Origin: Candidatus Methanoperedens sp.
Lineage (GTDB): Archaea > Halobacteriota > Methanosarcinia > Methanosarcinales > Methanoperedenaceae
Direction of reading: 5' to 3'
Length of the DNA: 64,000 nucleotides
NCBI GenBank assembly: GCA_012026835.1
Contig: VEPN01000010.1
Location: forward strand, 1 to 64,000
Numbering within the stretch: the first letter of the stretch is position 1; each line of letters begins with the position of its first letter. Below, piece by piece: positions 61,854 to 64,000 of this stretch. A model generated the notes under the pieces. The model made no database searches. It was not told the origin of the DNA and saw only the letters and a list, made by a program, of their open reading frames with translations. A program made the translations under genes and the position numbers.

Positions 61854-63020
61854 ATGATAAAGATGGCCGATTATTCAAGAAACAGCCTGATGCAATTCAT
61901 TAATACGAAACCAAAAGATATAGAGATATGCGATGTCACCCTGAGAGATGGTGAGCAGACGCCAGGCGTGGTATTCACGAAAGAAGAGAAGATAGCGATA
62001 GCGGAGAAGCTTGACAGCATCGGCGTCGAGGTGATCGAGGCAGGGTTCCCCGTTGTTTCATCAACAGAAGAAGCCATCGTCAGGGAAATAGCCCATCTGG
62101 GGCTTAATGCAAGGGTATGCTGTCTTTCCCGCGCAGTAGCAAAAGACCTTGACGTTGCTCTACGCTGCGATGTGGATTTTGTAAGCATCTTTATAGCAAC
62201 TTCCGACCTTCACCTCAAGTACAAATACCACAAGACATTTGAAGAGGCGCAATCATGTGCGCTTGACGTTCTTGATTATGCAAAAGATCACGGTCTCACT
62301 GTAAGGTTTGCGGCCGAGGATGCGACCCGTACAGATATAAATACCCTGAAATCGATATTCAAAGCTGCGGAAGATCATGGCGCGGATTATGTAAGTATCG
62401 CAGATACGGTTGGTATATTGAATCCCGCCACTGCATCCTATCTTGTCAGCGAGATAAAGAAAACCATAAAAACAAAAGTATGCATCCACTGTCACAACGA
62501 CCTTGGCATGGCTGTCGCGAATACCATGAGCGCAGCCGAGGCAGGGGCTTTCCAGCTTCATACCACTGTCAACGGCATCGGGGAGAGATGCGGGAATGCC
62601 GCTCTTGAGGAACTTCTCGTGGGCCTGCGTGTCCAGTATGGCATCGAAAGATACGATGTCAGCAGGCTTATGGAACTGTCTGGCCTGGTGGAGCAATATT
62701 CCGGCCTTCCTATCCCGCGGATCAAACCCATAGTTGGGGCAAATGCCTTTGCGCATGAATCAGGTATACATGTTGCAGCAGTCCTTGAAGAGCCCATGAC
62801 CTATGAACTGTTCGCTCCTGAAATGGTGGGAGGAAAACGGGAGATAATCATAGGAAAGCATACGGGCAGCAAGGCGCTAAAAGGGGTAGTGCAGAAAATG
62901 GGGTATAATTTATCGCGTGAACAGATGTGTTCACTTCTTGACAAGGTCAAAAAATGCAGCGAGGCCAAGAAAAAGGTCACATGCGACAGGCTGGGCGAGT
63001 TCATAAAAGAACTTGAGTGA
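61854..63020 (+). CDS. aksA: Homocitrate synthase family protein (AksA type)
   Basis: The 388-aa protein of the alpha-isopropylmalate synthase family has DVTLRDGEQTPGVVF, EDATRTDINTL, CHNDLGMAVANT and NGIGERCGNAALEE. It lacks the C-terminal LeuA allosteric domain, as AksA and NifV do. AksA elongates 2-oxo acids for coenzyme B. GGTGA lies about 7 bases before ATG 61854; GTG 61848 is an alternative. LeuA-like or citramalate synthase roles are less likely. Confidence 0.87.
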   Translation: MIKMADYSRNSLMQFINTKPKDIEICDVTLRDGEQTPGVVFTKEEKIAIAEKLDSIGVEVIEAGFPVVSSTEEAIVREIAHLGLNARVCCLSRAVAKDLDVALRCDVDFVSIFIATSDLHLKYKYHKTFEEAQSCALDVLDYAKDHGLTVRFAAEDATRTDINTLKSIFKAAEDHGADYVSIADTVGILNPATASYLVSEIKKTIKTKVCIHCHNDLGMAVANTMSAAEAGAFQLHTTVNGIGERCGNAALEELLVGLRVQYGIERYDVSRLMELSGLVEQYSGLPIPRIKPIVGANAFAHESGIHVAAVLEEPMTYELFAPEMVGGKREIIIGKHTGSKALKGVVQKMGYNLSREQMCSLLDKVKKCSEAKKKVTCDRLGEFIKELE

Positions 63021-63225
63021 GACAGTCACATTTAAAAGTATTGGTTAAGCAAACAAATGAAATAATATATATATCAGATGCTCATAATGGTCAGTATAGG
63101 ATATTCACAGGTTAGAACATTAAAGGGCCGTTGAACTACTCGGACAATTAATATTTTTATTAATTGTTAATATGTTCGGTGGCAAATGTTATAGGTGGTT
63201 AAAATTTCAGGAGGAGTGAAATCAA

Positions 63226-63462
63226 ATGAAATCAAAGGGACTGATAAGTGTCCTGACATTCTCAGGAAAGAGTAGAAATACTCTTTTTTTTCGTATACCA
63301 ATGATATTATCCGGGATTAGGGATCATTTCAATATTTCTTCTCCAGAGATACCTCTACACATCAAAGAATTAGAACCTAAGAATTTAATTCGCAGGTTTC
63401 CGGATATATCTGCTACTAAAACACTTACTCAATATAAAAAATCTATTAAAGAAGGCAGGTGA
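63226..63462 (+). CDS. Truncated winged-helix protein (FilR1-like N-terminal fragment)
   Basis: The 78-aa peptide shows LISVLTFSGKSRNTLFF followed by HFNISSPEIPLHIKELEPKN, resembling the N-terminal winged helix of methanogen FilR1-type regulators. The rest of the usual 250-aa protein is missing. It may be a decayed gene or a short regulator. Its stop lies 5 bases before the GGGP synthase start, so the two would be co-transcribed. Confidence 0.5.
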   Translation: MKSKGLISVLTFSGKSRNTLFFRIPMILSGIRDHFNISSPEIPLHIKELEPKNLIRRFPDISATKTLTQYKKSIKEGR

Positions 63463-63467
63463 GATGT

Positions 63468-64000
63468 ATGAATCGAACATGGAGTTATTTATATAACTCA
63501 ATTAATACTAATGGGTTCGTCCTATTTGGACTAATTGATCCTGATAAACACTATGAAGAAAATGGTGCTAATTTGGCTTTATCCATGGAAAAAGGCGAAG
63601 CTGATGCGATACTTGTAGGAGGATCAACAGGGGCTGAAGGAGAGATAATCTCGGATACAATCAGGTCAATCAAGAAAAAAGTGAATATACCTGTCATAAT
63701 TTTTCCCGGAAATGCAGGTGCGGTTTCCAGGTATGCAGATGCAATATTCTACCTTAATATCAAAAATACTACAAGCTCTTACTGGGGATCGGAATTCCCG
63801 TTTTTAATGACACCCTTGATAAAAAAGGCCGCTATTGAGCCAATCCCTGTGGTTTATATGTTGCTTGAGCCCGGACAGACTGCCGGATGGATAAGCCAGG
63901 CCTGTCCATTTCCCCGTCAGAAACCGGATTTGGCGGTTATCGGGGCGCTTTCAGCTGAATATGCTGGTGCTAAAATGATAGTTGTGGATTCAGGGTCGGG
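63468..64000 (+). CDS. Geranylgeranylglyceryl phosphate synthase, partial at right edge
   Basis: The open frame from ATG 63468 runs 177 codons to the edge. It matches GGGPS/PcrB: GLIDPDKHYEENGANLALSM, ILVGGSTGAEG, IFPGNAGAVSRYADAIFYLN. This TIM-barrel enzyme makes the first ether bond of archaeal lipids from GGPP and glycerol 1-phosphate. AGGTGAG precedes the ATG. The C-terminal third is outside the window. Confidence 0.92.
   Translation, partial: MNRTWSYLYNSINTNGFVLFGLIDPDKHYEENGANLALSMEKGEADAILVGGSTGAEGEIISDTIRSIKKKVNIPVIIFPGNAGAVSRYADAIFYLNIKNTTSSYWGSEFPFLMTPLIKKAAIEPIPVVYMLLEPGQTAGWISQACPFPRQKPDLAVIGALSAEYAGAKMIVVDSGS

Overview
The window is archaeal. It encodes geranylgeranylglyceryl phosphate synthase, a GGPP synthase, Cdc48, XPB-Bax1, Cbf5, an AksA-type homocitrate synthase (coenzyme B pathway), LL-diaminopimelate aminotransferase and a ten-gene heterodisulfide reductase locus without hydrogenase catalytic subunits. 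Coenzyme B synthesis plus several Hdr modules points to a methanogen or anaerobic methanotroph related to Methanosarcinales. An ANME-2 or Ca. Methanoperedens-like lineage is my best inference; it is not proven by the sequence alone.

Layout. 0.3-11.9 kb (minus strand) is one tightly overlapping operon: HdrD-like, HdrC, HdrB, a double-length HdrA, MvhD, HdrA, MvhD, FrhB/FdhB, an FdhA/NuoG-like protein with no visible catalytic Cys/Sec, and a Lys/Ala-rich protein. This looks like a cytoplasmic flavin-based bifurcating or confurcating complex linking CoM-S-S-CoB, ferredoxin and F420. 12-22.4 kb holds small redox and membrane genes: DUF2124, two 4-TM mini-COX1 proteins, a PCP_red-CGGC fusion, two DUF1858 proteins, an AhpD-fold protein and a nitroreductase. 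The same stretch has the XPB-Bax1 repair pair, a ZIP-like protein, an amino acid permease and carbamate kinase. 22.4-24 kb has a GCAAAG inverted repeat, an AbrB/PIN toxin-antitoxin pair and a small graveyard of gene fragments, one copied from the end of the Hdr operon.

24-30.3 kb is a signalling operon (two-domain KaiC-like ATPase, two small membrane proteins, response regulator, four-GAF histidine kinase), every junction a 4-base overlap. 30.4-35.6 kb carries SAH hydrolase, an APH-like kinase, an APS-kinase-like enzyme, an IMPase/FBPase-family phosphatase, a COG2108-type radical SAM protein with an in-frame minisatellite, and DUF2551. 35.8-39.2 kb is minus-strand: a PIN pair, an MqsRA-like pair bounded by short direct repeats, and bacterial-type RuvA and RuvC. 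39.3-42.2 kb is the archaeal adk / DUF106 / cmk / cbf5 cluster followed by tRNA-Ser(GGA).

42.3-53.9 kb contains surface proteins (beta-helix with FN3-like repeats, lipoprotein beta-propeller), TPR proteins, TatD, phosphoglycerate kinase, a putative metalloprotein and a P-loop-less RecA-fold protein. 54-57.5 kb is a heat-shock operon (ArsR-type regulator, Hsp20, Cdc48) whose promoter has a CTAAC-N5-GTTAG dyad, the type described for HSR1 of Archaeoglobus fulgidus. 57.5-64 kb ends with a membrane protein, an Fe-S protein, a PPC/DUF296 protein, DapL, GGPP synthase, AksA, a truncated winged-helix protein and the start of GGGP synthase; the last two enzymes of that list place ether-lipid synthesis at both ends of this block.

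All assignments come from reading motifs by eye; no database search was run.
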